Assembly (NCBI RefSeq): GCF_900078385.1 | Contig: NZ_FLQR01000001.1 | Location: 770,861 to 834,860, forward strand | Source of the DNA: an uncultured Microbacterium sp. | Lineage (GTDB): Bacteria; Actinomycetota; Actinomycetes; Actinomycetales; Microbacteriaceae | Direction of reading: 5' to 3' | DNA length: 64,000 nucleotides | In this document: one piece after another, positions 17,429 through 25,523 of the stretch | Numbering within the stretch: the stretch's first letter is position 1 | Layout: the number at the start of each line of letters is the position of its first letter | Notes under the pieces: generated by a model | Database searches by the model: none | The model's input: the letters and a program-made list of their open reading frames with translations, nothing else | What the model was told of the DNA's origin: nothing | Made by a program: the position numbers and the translations under genes

Positions 17429-17743
17429 GTGGACGAGTGGCACCCCGTGCTCGCTGCCGTGGAGACACGGGCAGGACAGTGGGTGCTGGTCGATCCGGAT
17501 CGGCGTGCGTACGGCACCGTCGAGCTCGTCCGCGCGAGGAGCCGCCACGTACCGGATGCCGCACCCGAACGGCTCTACAAGTGCGTCAGAGGTGGCGAGA
17601 TCATCGCGTGGGCCCAGACGCTTCGGACGGCGTGCATGATCGTGCACCGGGCGTACATCGCGGCCCACGGGCCCAATGCCGCTCCGCCTGGCGGCTTCTA
17701 CCCTGATCTCAGCGGAGGGGCACGCCCGCGCGGACAGAAGTAG
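17429..17743 (+). CDS. Hypothetical 104-aa protein
   Basis: GTG 17429 is preceded by GGAGAAGG at suitable spacing, and the frame encodes 104 residues starting VDEWHPVLAAVETRAGQWVL. The protein is basic and soluble, with segments DPDRRAYGTVELVRARS and LYKCVRGGEIIAWAQTLRTA, and ends in a Gly/Pro-rich tail. I recognise no domain. It is divergent from the giant-protein operon and is followed by a hairpin that begins at its stop codon. The in-frame extension upstream of 17429 is low-complexity Arg-rich sequence and is unlikely to be translated. Confidence 0.6.
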   Translation: MDEWHPVLAAVETRAGQWVLVDPDRRAYGTVELVRARSRHVPDAAPERLYKCVRGGEIIAWAQTLRTACMIVHRAYIAAHGPNAAPPGGFYPDLSGGARPRGQK

Positions 17744-17787
17744 GGCCCTCACCGGTCGCCGCAGAGCGGCGGACACAGGAGGGCCCT
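17742..17787. terminator. Hairpin after the 104-aa gene, possibly bidirectional
   Basis: AGGGCCCTC pairs with GAGGGCCCT, and the loop holds a second stem (GCCGC-AGA-GCGGC). It overlaps the stop codon of the plus-strand gene. On the minus strand it lies just beyond the second C-loop hairpin pair, so it could end that RNA too. No long T-run follows. Confidence 0.5.
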
Positions 17788-17791
17788 TACG

Positions 17792-17865
17792 GACTACGGA
17801 GAGATTTGGGGGGGTTCTCCGCAGTGATCAGTTCCCGGCTGTAGTGGGGGGAGTAGCCGGTATGT
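17792..17865 (-). ncRNA. Second 6C-like hairpin pair (candidate small RNA)
   Basis: On the minus strand CCGGCT pairs with AGCCGG (17835-17860) around a loop holding CCCCCC. After 13 bases CGGAGA pairs with TCTCCG (17797-17821) around a loop with seven Cs. The architecture and spacing repeat those of the neighbouring 6C RNA. It could be a duplicate 6C RNA or a 3-prime extension of the first. No promoter was identified, and the ends are approximate. Confidence 0.45.
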
Positions 17866-17903
17866 CCGTACGTCGAAACCCTAGTCCCACCTGGGTGCGC
17901 TGT

Positions 17904-17925
17904 CTGTCCGCCGAACGGGGGACAG
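17904..17925 (-). other. C5-loop hairpin between the two 6C-like pairs
   Basis: CTGTCC pairs with GGACAG, and the minus-strand loop begins with three further Cs, giving a run of five. It lies between the two hairpin pairs and may be part of the same transcript or a processing or termination structure. Confidence 0.35.
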
Positions 17926-18009
17926 CCGACCGATCCACAAGGTTGGGCCAGGTTCCCCACAAGATCGGCCGTCAGCCGTCCAGCCTCCTGGGGGCGGGGA
18001 TACGATCAG

Positions 18010-18075
18010 CGAAGACGCGGGGGGATACGCGTCCGGCAGCGCCAACGGCGTCTCGCGGGGGGCGGGACGCTGGAA
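18010..18075 (-). ncRNA. 6C small RNA
   Basis: Two minus-strand hairpins each expose a run of exactly six cytosines. The first is GCGTC/GACGC at 18048-18070 with CCGCCCCCCGCGA between the arms. The second is GACGCG/CGCGTC at 18014-18033 with a loop of TATCCCCC. The two are 14 bases apart. This is the defining architecture of the 6C RNA class of Actinobacteria, whose C-rich loops are reported to pair with G-rich mRNA sites. The transcript ends are not determined; the coordinates cover the structured core. It lies downstream of the glnA terminator on the same strand. Confidence 0.78.
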
Positions 18076-18076
18076 A

Positions 18077-18119
18077 GTCCCTCGCAGTCCGTCTTCTGGG
18101 GAGACGAGCCGCGAGGGAC
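18077..18119 (-). other. Long hairpin upstream of the 6C RNA
   Basis: GTCCCTCGC pairs with GCGAGGGAC, enclosing an inner stem CGTCT/AGACG with a CCCCAGA loop on the minus strand. On the minus strand it is followed by TTT, so it may be a second glnA terminator, or the 5-prime domain of the 6C transcript. Confidence 0.45.
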
Positions 18120-18146
18120 GTGGCGTCGCTCCCGGATCACGCGGAA

Positions 18147-18183
18147 GAGCCCGCCAGGTGCGGGACCTGACGGGCTCTTTCGC
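18147..18183. terminator. glnA terminator
   Basis: AGAGCCCGCCAGG and CCTGACGGGCTCT form a long stem with a GC-rich loop, 50-90 bases beyond the glnA stop. Minus-strand transcription leaves it through CTCTTCC; the plus strand has CTCTTTC, so it may act both ways. Confidence 0.75.
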
Positions 18184-18234
18184 GATTGTCTGCGGACCCC
18201 GTGCGACGGGGCCGCGGAATCCCGCGTGCTCTCG

Positions 18235-19659
18235 CTAGACGCCGAAGTACAGCTCGTACTCGAACGGGTGCGGACGCGCCGCGATGGGCTTGATCTCGTT
18301 CTCGATCTTGTACTCGATCCAGGTCTCGATCAGCTCGGGCGTGAAGACGCCGCCCGCGAGCAGGAAGTCCTGGTCGGCGCGCAGCGCCTCCAGCGAGTCC
18401 AACAGCGAGTTCGGAACCTGCGGGATGTTCTTCGCCTCCTCGGGGGGAAGCTCGTACAGGTCCTTGTCGACGGGCTCGTGCGGCTCGATGCGGTTCTTGA
18501 TGCCGTCGAGGCCGGCCATCATCTGCGCCGCGAACGCGAGGTACGGGTTGCCCGAGGCATCCGGGGCGCGGAACTCGATGCGCTTGGCCTTGGGGTTCGA
18601 ACCCGTGATCGGGATGCGGATGGCGGCGGAGCGGTTGCCGGCGGAGTAGACCAGGTTGACCGGAGCCTCGTAGCCCTTCACCAGACGCTTGTACGAGTTG
18701 ATCGTCGGGTTCGTGAACGCGAGCACCGCGGGAGCGTGCGCCAGCAGACCGCCGATGTACCAGCGTGCGAGGTCGGACAGCCCGCCGTAGCCGGACTCGT
18801 CGTAGAACAGCGGCTTGCCGTCGAGCCACAGCGACTGGTGCGTGTGCATGCCCGAGCCGTTGTCGCCGAAGAGCGGCTTCGGCATGAAGGTCGCGACCTT
18901 GCCCCACTGCTCCGAGGTGTTCTTGACGATGTACTTGAACTTCAGGATGTCGTCCGCCGCGTGCACCATCGTGTCGAAGCGGTAGTTGATCTCCTGCTGA
19001 CCACCGGTGCCGACCTCGTGGTGCGAGCGCTCGAGGATGAAACCGGCCTCGATGAGCTTGAGCGTGATGTCGTCGCGCAGGTCGGCCGTCTTGTCGACCG
19101 GGCTGACGGGGAAGTAGCCGCCCTTGTACGGGGTCTTGTTGGCGAGGTTGCCGCCCTCTTCGACGCGACCGGTGTTCCAGGCGCCCTCCTCGGAGTCGAC
19201 GCTGTAGAAGCTCGAGTTCTGCTTCACCTCGTAGCGGACGTCGTCGAAGATGTAGAACTCGGCCTCGGGGGCGAAGAACGCGGTGTCCGCGATGCCGGTC
19301 GAGGCGAGGTACTTCTCGGCCTTCTTCGCGACCTGACGCGGGTCCTTGTGGTAGATCTCGCCGGTGCGCGGGTTGTAGATGTCGAAGATCATCACAAGGG
19401 TCTTCGCCTCGCGGAACTGGTCGAGGTAGGCCGTCGACACGTCCGGGATGAGCTGCATGTCCGACTCGTGGATGTTCGCGAAGCCCCGGATGGAGGATCC
19501 GTCGAACAGCTGCCCGACCGTGAAGAACTCCTCGTCGACGGTCGAGGCGGGGATGTTGAAGTGCTGCTGGACACCGGGGAGATCCGTGAAACGGATGTCG
19601 AGGAACTTGATGTCCTCGTCCTTGATGAACTTGAGCACCTCGGATGAATCTTTGAACAT
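18235..19659 (-). CDS. glnA: Glutamine synthetase, type I
   Basis: A 474-residue enzyme that makes glutamine from glutamate, ammonia and ATP as a cytoplasmic dodecamer. The sequence shows the N-terminal beta-grasp ([19 protein letters not shown]), the metal-site region [13 protein letters not shown], the ATP region [16 protein letters not shown], and a C-terminal NLY-type loop ([11 protein letters not shown]) with the adenylylation-type Tyr at about residue 402, as in the GSI-beta class. ATG 19659 is chosen because GGAGAC precedes it and the family begins [12 protein letters not shown]. The promoter (-10 TAGGTT at 19713-19718) carries a GlnR-type box immediately upstream. Its RDD and DUF4191 neighbours are as in other actinobacteria. 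Confidence 0.98.
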   Translation of the reverse strand: MFKDSSEVLKFIKDEDIKFLDIRFTDLPGVQQHFNIPASTVDEEFFTVGQLFDGSSIRGFANIHESDMQLIPDVSTAYLDQFREAKTLVMIFDIYNPRTGEIYHKDPRQVAKKAEKYLASTGIADTAFFAPEAEFYIFDDVRYEVKQNSSFYSVDSEEGAWNTGRVEEGGNLANKTPYKGGYFPVSPVDKTADLRDDITLKLIEAGFILERSHHEVGTGGQQEINYRFDTMVHAADDILKFKYIVKNTSEQWGKVATFMPKPLFGDNGSGMHTHQSLWLDGKPLFYDESGYGGLSDLARWYIGGLLAHAPAVLAFTNPTINSYKRLVKGYEAPVNLVYSAGNRSAAIRIPITGSNPKAKRIEFRAPDASGNPYLAFAAQMMAGLDGIKNRIEPHEPVDKDLYELPPEEAKNIPQVPNSLLDSLEALRADQDFLLAGGVFTPELIETWIEYKIENEIKPIAARPHPFEYELYFGV

Positions 19660-19712
19660 GGAGTCTCCAAGATCGGGTGAGGAACGGGCCTGTCGAGAGC
19701 AGGCGTACAACG

Positions 19713-19718
19713 AACCTA
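19713..19718 (-). promoter_or_regulatory. -10 element of glnA
   Basis: TAGGTT on the minus strand would place the transcription start near 19706, which leaves a leader of about 47 bases with a GGAG ribosome site. The GlnR-type box starts ten bases upstream of it, where a -35 element would be. Confidence 0.55.
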
Positions 19719-19728
19719 ACCGGATCCA

Positions 19729-19766
19729 GTTGCCCGGCAGTATCACCCGTGTTTCCAGGATGTTAC
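19729..19766 (-). promoter_or_regulatory. GlnR-type operator of glnA
   Basis: The minus strand reads GTAAC-N6-GAAAC-N6-GATAC-N6-GCAAC with exact six-base spacers. It matches the actinobacterial GlnR consensus (GTnAC-N6-GAAAC twice) with the first half perfect and one mismatch in each element of the second half. Its centre lies about 42 bases upstream of the predicted transcription start, as expected for an activator. Confidence 0.75.
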
Positions 19767-19780
19767 GCCCGCGCCGAGGT

Positions 19781-19786
19781 TAGGCT
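19781..19786 (+). promoter_or_regulatory. -10 element of the leaderless RDD gene
   Basis: TAGGCT is followed by six bases and then GTG 19793. This spacing puts the transcription start on the start codon; no Shine-Dalgarno is present. Confidence 0.55.
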
Positions 19787-19792
19787 GGTTCG

Positions 19793-20194
19793 GTGGCAGA
19801 CCTGAGGATCGAGAACAGCTATCCGGGGGAGCGGCTCGGGCGACCGGCCTCCGGTTCCGGGAGCGTGGGACGCGCGGGCCGGCGCCTGGCGGCGATCGCG
19901 ATCGACTGGGCGTGCGCCGTCGTCATCTCGATGGCGTTCTTCGCGTACGACCCGATGGCGACCCTCGCGGTGTTCGCCGCGGTCCAGATCGTGTTCATCC
20001 CGACGATGGCCGGCAGCCCCGGTCACCGCCTCGTGGGCCTGCGCCTCACGATGCTCGACGGCGGATGGGTGGGCCTCTGGCGTCCCGTCGTGCGGACGCT
20101 GCTCCTCGGGCTCGTCATCCCCGCCGTCATCTGGGACCCCGACCAGCGCGGACTGCACGACAAGGCGGTCGGAACGATCCTCGTCCGCCGCTGA
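19793..20194 (+). CDS. RDD family membrane protein
   Basis: A 133-residue protein with the RDD-family pattern: a basic N-terminal region (GRAGRRLAAIAIDW, with the Arg and Asp that name the family), a hydrophobic stretch around residues 40-65, the central GSPGHRLVGLRL, then a second hydrophobic stretch and the closing LHDKAVGTILVRR. It sits in the cytoplasmic membrane; its role is unknown. It is divergent from glnA and converges on the DUF4191 gene, an order also known beside glnA in mycobacteria. GTG 19793 looks leaderless. Confidence 0.85.
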   Translation: MADLRIENSYPGERLGRPASGSGSVGRAGRRLAAIAIDWACAVVISMAFFAYDPMATLAVFAAVQIVFIPTMAGSPGHRLVGLRLTMLDGGWVGLWRPVVRTLLLGLVIPAVIWDPDQRGLHDKAVGTILVRR

Positions 20195-20218
20195 CGCGTC
20201 CTCGGCGCGCCGTGCGAA

Positions 20219-20929
20219 TCAGCGCGGGCGCGGTGCGCGGGCGCGGAGCGGGTCGATCCCCTTGGGGATCGGCAGCGACGTGACCGACTGCGAGACCGAG
20301 TCGATGCGCTTGACGACGGCGGCCATCGTGGCGCGGTCGACCTTCGTGGGCAGCGACTTGATGGCGCCGGCGAGCTTGCCGATGGGGATATCCTCGTCGC
20401 CGTGGCCGACGTAGAACACCTGCACGGGCACGCCGGATGCGACACGCTGCACCTTCATGCGCTCGTCGCTCACGAGCCGCGTGAGACGACCGCGGGCCCC
20501 CTCGGCGACGATGACGACGCCGCCGCGCCCGACGGCGCGGTAGACGGCGTCCTGCGTCTTCGGGTTGATGCCGACCGGCATCTCGGAGGCGATCCACTTG
20601 CGGCCGAGCGAGGTGGAGAGGATGTGGCCGGTGGCGCCCGGCATCCCGTCGATCTTCTTGTACATCGCGCGTGTGGAGAGTCGGGTCATGGTGATCATGG
20701 CGGCCAGGAAGCCGAACATGAGACCCGTGATGCCCCACAGGATGATGCTCCAGATCGCCACGGGCGGGATCAGGAAGCCGACGAGGACGCCGAGGCCCAC
20801 GCCGAGGACCAGGATGCCGATGAGCAGCCACGGCAGCCACGGGTAGGCGTCCTTGGTGAATGTGATCAGCGTGCGGATCTGGGCGAAGAAGCCGGGGCGC
20901 TTTTCGGGCGCGGAACTGCGGGATGCCAT
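20219..20929 (-). CDS. DUF4191 family membrane protein
   Basis: A 236-residue protein with two adjacent membrane helices near residues 30-80 (WLPWLLIGILVLGVGLGVLV, then WSIILWGITGLMFGFLA) and a cytoplasmic C-terminal domain with KIDGMPGATGHIL and GRGGVVIVAEGARGR. This layout and the position next to the RDD protein and glnA are those of the actinobacterial DUF4191 family, function unknown. The start ATG 20929 is supported by TAGGCT seven bases upstream on the minus strand and by the absence of a Shine-Dalgarno. A longer open frame reaching 21040 is Arg-rich and rejected. Confidence 0.85.
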   Translation of the reverse strand: MASRSSAPEKRPGFFAQIRTLITFTKDAYPWLPWLLIGILVLGVGLGVLVGFLIPPVAIWSIILWGITGLMFGFLAAMITMTRLSTRAMYKKIDGMPGATGHILSTSLGRKWIASEMPVGINPKTQDAVYRAVGRGGVVIVAEGARGRLTRLVSDERMKVQRVASGVPVQVFYVGHGDEDIPIGKLAGAIKSLPTKVDRATMAAVVKRIDSVSQSVTSLPIPKGIDPLRARAPRPR

Positions 20930-20936
20930 GGCTCCC

Positions 20937-20942
20937 AGCCTA
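20937..20942 (-). promoter_or_regulatory. -10 element of the DUF4191 gene
   Basis: TAGGCT on the minus strand lies seven bases before ATG 20929, the spacing of a leaderless transcript. Confidence 0.5.
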
Positions 20943-21047
20943 CCTTCGACGGGCGCAGAGTTCTTCACAGTCACGCTGCCGCGATGACGCTCCACAGATC
21001 GCCGGCGGCGCCACGGGGCGGGACGCGCGCCCGCGCACACTGACGGG

Positions 21048-22292
21048 ATGCCTCAGCCCGCGGTCGCCGATCTGCTCACGGCCCCGCCGCGGCTGCGGTC
21101 CGTCGTGGCGGGCGAACATCCGTACCCCGGGGTCGTCGTCGCCGGCGACCCGGCACGCGTGTGGGTGGACGCCGACGACTTCCGGGACGGGCCCGCATGG
21201 CGAGCCGACCCCGACGGGCACGTGCTGGGACCGCTCGAGATCGCGCGCACCCCGACGGGCCATGCCGTCGTCCTGCCGCTGTGCGCGGAGCGCCTCCACG
21301 AGGCGGTCGCGCGGCGTGCGCCGCTGACCCCCGGCGAGACGGTGACGGTCGCCGTGAGTCTGCTGCGCGGCGCCGTCGAAGCCGACGACCTCGGCGCGAC
21401 GCGGGGGGAGTGGTGGGTGACGGATGCCGGTCGGCCGGTGCTCGCGCTCACCGGCGAGTCGCCGTGGCGGCCCGCGACCGCCCGGCTGATCGCGCTGCTC
21501 GGCGGCGATCAGGGGGCGGACGCGGCGACGGCGCTCGAGCGTTGCGGCGACGCGATCACCGACCCGCGTCTCCTGGCACGGGACGCCGGGCGCTGCGAGG
21601 ACGCGCTGTTCGCCCTCGCCGAGCCGGCCGCGCTCGGGACGCGGCTGACCCCGGTGCGGGTACGCGACCTCGCCCGGCCCGCGGAGCCGGTCGACGAGCC
21701 GCCCCCACCGCGCTGGCCGGAACTCGTCGCCCGATGGGTGGATGCGGGACTCGCCGACCGCGTGCGCACGGCGCTGCGCCGACGGATGCCGGTCGAGCAG
21801 ACGCAACGGACCGTGCGGGCGACCCGACGGCGCGCGCCGTGGCTTCTCGGCGCCGGACTGGCCGGCCTCATCGTGACCGTGGGTGTCCTGTGGCCCGAGG
21901 AGGCGACCACGGGCGACGTGCCCGCGCCGCGTGCGACGCCGAACGAGGCCGCCGCCCCGGAGGACGCCGGCCGGCCGAGCGGGCAGACCACCGGCACAGC
22001 CCCGTCTTCGGCGGAGGACCTCGCACGGCTCCTGGACGACCTCGCACGGTGCGTCGCGGCACCCTGCGGCACGGCCGACCCTCGCGAGGATCCGCGGCGC
22101 CCCCTGCCCGCGGGCATCGCGAGCGCCCCGGACGTCGAACGGCGCGTCAGCGTGCTCGACGAGTACGGGGGCGTCACCGTCCTGCGCGTGGAGGGCGCCG
22201 ACGGGGACGTCCCGCCGCAGATCGTGGTGATCGTCCGGGACGACGAGAAATGGCTGGTCCGCGACGTCTACGACGTCGCGGACCAGCCGTGA
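21048..22292 (+). CDS. Pseudokinase-like single-pass membrane protein
   Basis: A 414-residue protein in three parts. Residues 1-150 resemble a degraded Ser/Thr-kinase fold: PLTPGETVTVAVSLLRGAVEA followed by GEWWVTDAGRPVLALTGE parallels the HRD-to-DFG region of kinases, but the catalytic Lys, HRD and DFG residues are missing. A basic stretch (RTVRATRRRAPW) precedes one membrane helix near residues 268-287. The extracellular tail is Pro/Ala-rich, then a small domain ends in VVIVRDDEKWLVRDVYDV. The pseudokinase assignment is inference from pattern, not a family match. It converges on sucB. In mycobacteria lipB and lipA lie in this interval; here neither is present. Confidence 0.6.
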   Translation: MPQPAVADLLTAPPRLRSVVAGEHPYPGVVVAGDPARVWVDADDFRDGPAWRADPDGHVLGPLEIARTPTGHAVVLPLCAERLHEAVARRAPLTPGETVTVAVSLLRGAVEADDLGATRGEWWVTDAGRPVLALTGESPWRPATARLIALLGGDQGADAATALERCGDAITDPRLLARDAGRCEDALFALAEPAALGTRLTPVRVRDLARPAEPVDEPPPPRWPELVARWVDAGLADRVRTALRRRMPVEQTQRTVRATRRRAPWLLGAGLAGLIVTVGVLWPEEATTGDVPAPRATPNEAAAPEDAGRPSGQTTGTAPSSAEDLARLLDDLARCVAAPCGTADPREDPRRPLPAGIASAPDVERRVSVLDEYGGVTVLRVEGADGDVPPQIVVIVRDDEKWLVRDVYDVADQP

Positions 22293-22310
22293 CTCAGGCT
22301 CGACGCGGGA

Positions 22311-24092
22311 TCAGATCCCGAGCTGCCCCTCGAACTGCGCGGCCTCGAGGCGTGCCTTGACCGCGCCGAGGAAACGGGCCGCGTCGGCGCCGTCGATCGT
22401 GCGGTGGTCGTACGACAGCGCGAGGAAGACGTACGAGCGGACCGAGATCGCATCCTTGCCGTCGACGCTCACGACGCCGGGGCGCTTGACGACGACGCCG
22501 GTGCCGAGAATGGCCGACTGCGGCAGGAACACGACGGGCGTGTCGAACAGCGCACCACGCGACCCGGTGTTGGTCAGCGTGAACGTGCCACCGGCCAGCT
22601 CGTCGGGCTTCAGCTTGTTGTCGCGCGTACGCGCCGCGAGATCGGCGATCTCGTGGGCGATCTGCGCGAGGTTCTTCGACGCGGCGTCACGCAGCACGGG
22701 CGTGAGGAGACCCCGCTCGGTGTCGACCGCGATCGAGAGGTTCTCGCTCGCGGGGTAGACGATGTCGGTGCCGTCGACCGTCGCGTTGACGATCGGGTAC
22801 GCCTGCAGAGCCTCGGCGGCCGCCAGCGCGAAGAACGGCAGGAACGACAGCTTGTCGCCGGTCTTCTCCTGGAAGGTGCCCTTCACCTGGTCGCGGAACG
22901 ACGCGAGCTTCGTGACGTCGACCTCGATGACCGTCGTCAGCTGGGCCGTCTGCTGCATCGAGGCGACCGCACGCTCGGCGAGCACCTTGCGCAGCCGCGA
23001 CATGGGCTGCGTCGTGCCGCGGAGCGGCGAGACCTCGAGGGCGGGAGCGGCCGGGGAGGCAGCCGGGGCCGCCGGCGCGGCGGCGGGTGCCTTGGCGGCC
23101 TCCGCGGCCTTGAGGACGTCCTCCTTGCGGATGCGTCCGCCGACACCGGTACCGGTGACCGTCGCGAGGTCGACGCCCTGCTGCTGGGCCAGGCGGCGCA
23201 CGAGCGGCGTGACATAGGTCAGTGCGTCCTCATCGGCGGCCGGAGCGGCGGCAGCCGGAGCCGCCGGCGCCGGAGCTGCCGGGGCGGGAGCGGCGGGAGC
23301 GGGCGCGTCCTGTGCCGGAGCCTCCGGTGCGGGAGCAGCCGCCGGGGCCTCCTGTGCCGGAGCCTCCGGTGCGGGAGCCTCCTCTGCCGGAGCGGCGGGA
23401 GCCTCCGGTGCGGGGGCTGCCGCGGCGGGGGCGCCGGAGCCGATGCGGGCCAGGACCGCGCCGACGGCGACCGTCTCATCCTCGCCCACGACGATCTCCT
23501 GCAGCACGCCGGCGAACGGCGCGGGGATCTCAGTGTCGACCTTGTCGGTGGAGATCTCCAGGAGCGGCTCGTCCGTCTCGACGCTGTCGCCGACCTGCTT
23601 GAGCCAGCGGGTCACGGTGCCTTCGGTCACGCTCTCGCCCAGTTCCGGGAGGACGACATCCTTCGCGTCGCCGGCGGGAGCCTCAGCGGCGGGAGCGGCC
23701 TGTTCGGCGGGAGCGGCCGGTTCGGCGGGAGCGGCCGGTTCGGCGGGAGCGGCCTGTTCGGCGGGAGCGGCCTGTTCGGCGGGCGCCTCGGCGGCGGGCG
23801 CGGCCTGTTCGGCCGGGGCCTCGGCGGCGGGCGCCTCGTCCGCGGGGGCGCCGGAGCCGTCGCCGATCTTCGCCAGGACGGCGCCGACCTCGACGGTCTC
23901 GTCCTCCTGGACGAGGATCTCCTCGATGACGCCGCTGATCGGGGAAGGGATTTCGGTATCCACCTTGTCGGTCGAGATCTCGAGCAGCCCTTCGTCGGCC
24001 TGCACGGTGTCACCGACCTTCTTGAGCCAGCGGGTGACCGTACCCTCGGTGACGCTCTCGCCGAGCGCGGGGAGGACCACGGATGTGCTCAT
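22311..24092 (-). CDS. sucB: Dihydrolipoamide acyltransferase (E2 of 2-oxoacid dehydrogenases)
   Basis: A 593-residue E2 component. Two lipoyl domains carry the lipoate Lys in STDKVDTE (Lys43, and again near residue 190). Ala/Pro/Glu-rich linkers follow each, then an E1/E3-binding domain ([19 protein letters not shown] near residue 305) and the catalytic domain with DHRTIDG (His about 563). It transfers an acyl group from lipoyl-lysine to CoA. In actinobacteria one such E2 can serve pyruvate dehydrogenase as well as 2-oxoglutarate dehydrogenase, so aceF/dlaT is an equally valid name. The ribosome site GGAGAC precedes ATG 24092. It follows lpdA (E3) by 60 bases on the same strand. Confidence 0.93.
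   Translation of the reverse strand: MSTSVVLPALGESVTEGTVTRWLKKVGDTVQADEGLLEISTDKVDTEIPSPISGVIEEILVQEDETVEVGAVLAKIGDGSGAPADEAPAAEAPAEQAAPAAEAPAEQAAPAEQAAPAEPAAPAEPAAPAEQAAPAAEAPAGDAKDVVLPELGESVTEGTVTRWLKQVGDSVETDEPLLEISTDKVDTEIPAPFAGVLQEIVVGEDETVAVGAVLARIGSGAPAAAAPAPEAPAAPAEEAPAPEAPAQEAPAAAPAPEAPAQDAPAPAAPAPAAPAPAAPAAAAPAADEDALTYVTPLVRRLAQQQGVDLATVTGTGVGGRIRKEDVLKAAEAAKAPAAAPAAPAASPAAPALEVSPLRGTTQPMSRLRKVLAERAVASMQQTAQLTTVIEVDVTKLASFRDQVKGTFQEKTGDKLSFLPFFALAAAEALQAYPIVNATVDGTDIVYPASENLSIAVDTERGLLTPVLRDAASKNLAQIAHEIADLAARTRDNKLKPDELAGGTFTLTNTGSRGALFDTPVVFLPQSAILGTGVVVKRPGVVSVDGKDAISVRSYVFLALSYDHRTIDGADAARFLGAVKARLEAAQFEGQLGI
23683..23840. repeat. 18-bp tandem repeats in the first E2 linker
   Basis: About five copies of an 18-base unit (GGCGGGAGCGGCC with TGTTC or GGTTC) encode [12 protein letters not shown] hexapeptides in the flexible linker after the first lipoyl domain. 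Degenerate units extend the array. Copy number is likely to vary between strains by slippage. Confidence 0.8.
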
Positions 24093-24152
24093 GACCTTGT
24101 CTCCTTCAAAATGTCGATGTCGTCTCTAGCTTAGTGATGCGCGACCGGGAGG

Positions 24153-25523
24153 TCAGAGCGCGTGGAGGGGCTTGCCCGCGAGGGCGAGGAACGCTTCGCC
24201 GAGCGCTTCGCTCTGCGTCGGGTGCGCGTGGATGAGGGGTGCGAGGTCCTCCGGGTGGGCTTCCCAGCCGACCGCGAGCTGTCCCTCCGTGATGAGTTCG
24301 CCCACGCGATCGCCGACCATGTGCACGCCGACAACGGGCCCGTCGACCTGACGGATCACCTTCACGATGCCCGCCGTGCCGAGGATCTCGCTCTTGCCGT
24401 TTCCGGCGAGGTTGTACTCGTACGCGACCACGGCATCGCCGTGGAGTTCCCGTGCCTGCGCCTCCGTGAGGCCGACCGAGGCCACCTCGGGGCTCGAGTA
24501 GGTGACGCGGGGGATCGTGGACTCGGGGATCGCCACCGGGCTGAGACCGGCGATCTGCTCGGCCGCGAAGATGCCCTGCTGAAAGCCGCGATGCGCGAGC
24601 TGCAGTCCCGGGACGATGTCGCCGACGGCCCACACGTGCGGGACGCTGGTCTGCAGTCGCCCATCGACCGTGACGAAGCCGCGTTCGATGGCGACGCCGG
24701 CCTCTTCGAACCCGAGACCCGCCGTCGCCGGTCCGCGTCCGACGGCGACCAGAAGATAGTTTGCCTCGATCGCGGTGCCGTCTTCCAGGGCCACCGACAC
24801 GGCGGCATCCGTCTGCGTCACGCCGGCGAAGCGCACGCCGAGCTTCGCGGTGATCCCGCGCTTGCGGAACGCCCGCTCGAGCGCCTTGCTGAGCGCGATG
24901 TCCTCGTTCGGGACGAGGTGGTCCAGCGCCTCCACGACCGTCACCTCGGCGCCGAACGAGCGCCAGACGCTCGCGAACTCCACGCCGATCACGCCGCCAC
25001 CGAGGATCACGACCCGCTCGGGGATCTCCTCGAGCGCCAGGGCGCCGTCGCTCGTGAGCACGCGCCCGCCGATCTCGAGGCCGGGCAGCGTGCGGCTGTA
25101 GGAGCCGGTCGCGAGGATGACGTCGCCGCCGCGGTAGACGTCGTCTCCCACCGTGACGGAGCGGTCGGGGGCCAGGCGCCCCTCGCCCGCGACGACGGTG
25201 ATGCCGCGTGCCTTCACGAGCCCCTCGAGGCCCTTGAACTTCTTCGCGACGATCCCTTCGCGGTACGTCGTGACGCGCGCGATGTCGATGCCTTCGAGCG
25301 TCGCCGTCACGCCGACGGCGCCCGCGTCGCGGACGTGATCGGCGACCTCCGCCGCGTGCAGCAGCGCCTTGGTCGGGATGCACCCCCGGTGCAGGCAGGT
25401 GCCGCCCACCTTGTCCTTCTCGATGAGGATGACGGACTTCCCGAGCTCGGCGGCACGGATGGCCGCGGCATAGCCGCCGCTGCCACCGCCGAGGATCACG
25501 ACGTCGGCGGTGTGGTCGGTCAT
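24153..25523 (-). CDS. lpdA: Dihydrolipoyl dehydrogenase (E3)
   Basis: A 456-residue flavoprotein that reoxidises dihydrolipoamide with NAD+. It shows the FAD-binding LGGGSGGYAA near residue 11, the redox disulfide GGTCLHRGCIP (Cys43, Cys48), the NAD-binding VVILGGGVIGVEF and the C-terminal HAHPTQSE with the catalytic His near residue 434. ATG 25523 overlaps the pepA stop by four bases (ATGA), with GGAAGGGG as ribosome site inside pepA, so pepA-lpdA-sucB look cotranscribed. Confidence 0.96.
   Translation of the reverse strand: MTDHTADVVILGGGSGGYAAAIRAAELGKSVILIEKDKVGGTCLHRGCIPTKALLHAAEVADHVRDAGAVGVTATLEGIDIARVTTYREGIVAKKFKGLEGLVKARGITVVAGEGRLAPDRSVTVGDDVYRGGDVILATGSYSRTLPGLEIGGRVLTSDGALALEEIPERVVILGGGVIGVEFASVWRSFGAEVTVVEALDHLVPNEDIALSKALERAFRKRGITAKLGVRFAGVTQTDAAVSVALEDGTAIEANYLLVAVGRGPATAGLGFEEAGVAIERGFVTVDGRLQTSVPHVWAVGDIVPGLQLAHRGFQQGIFAAEQIAGLSPVAIPESTIPRVTYSSPEVASVGLTEAQARELHGDAVVAYEYNLAGNGKSEILGTAGIVKVIRQVDGPVVGVHMVGDRVGELITEGQLAVGWEAHPEDLAPLIHAHPTQSEALGEAFLALAGKPLHAL

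Larger units (their letters stand above)
17744..18234. other. 491-base noncoding island between the 104-aa gene and glnA
   Basis: No supportable coding frame is present: the one open plus-strand frame is Arg/Ser-rich and overlaps the hairpins. On the minus strand the stretch contains, in order, the glnA terminator, a long hairpin (18077-18119), a C6-loop hairpin pair, a C5 hairpin (17904-17925), and a second pair with C6 and C7 loops. The plus-strand hairpin at 17742-17787 closes the region. Confidence 0.7.

Noticed and set aside
17797..18070. Plus-strand RNA with G6 loops
   Set aside because: The known RNA class has cytosine loops, which places the gene on the minus strand; G-loops would favour quadruplexes rather than these stems.
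17676..18170. A plus-strand frame across the noncoding island
   Set aside because: It is Arg/Ser-rich, has no ribosome site and runs through several stable hairpins; the minus-strand RNA structures explain the region better.
23230..23840. CRISPR-like array
   Set aside because: The repeats are in-frame coding units of the E2 linkers without spacers.
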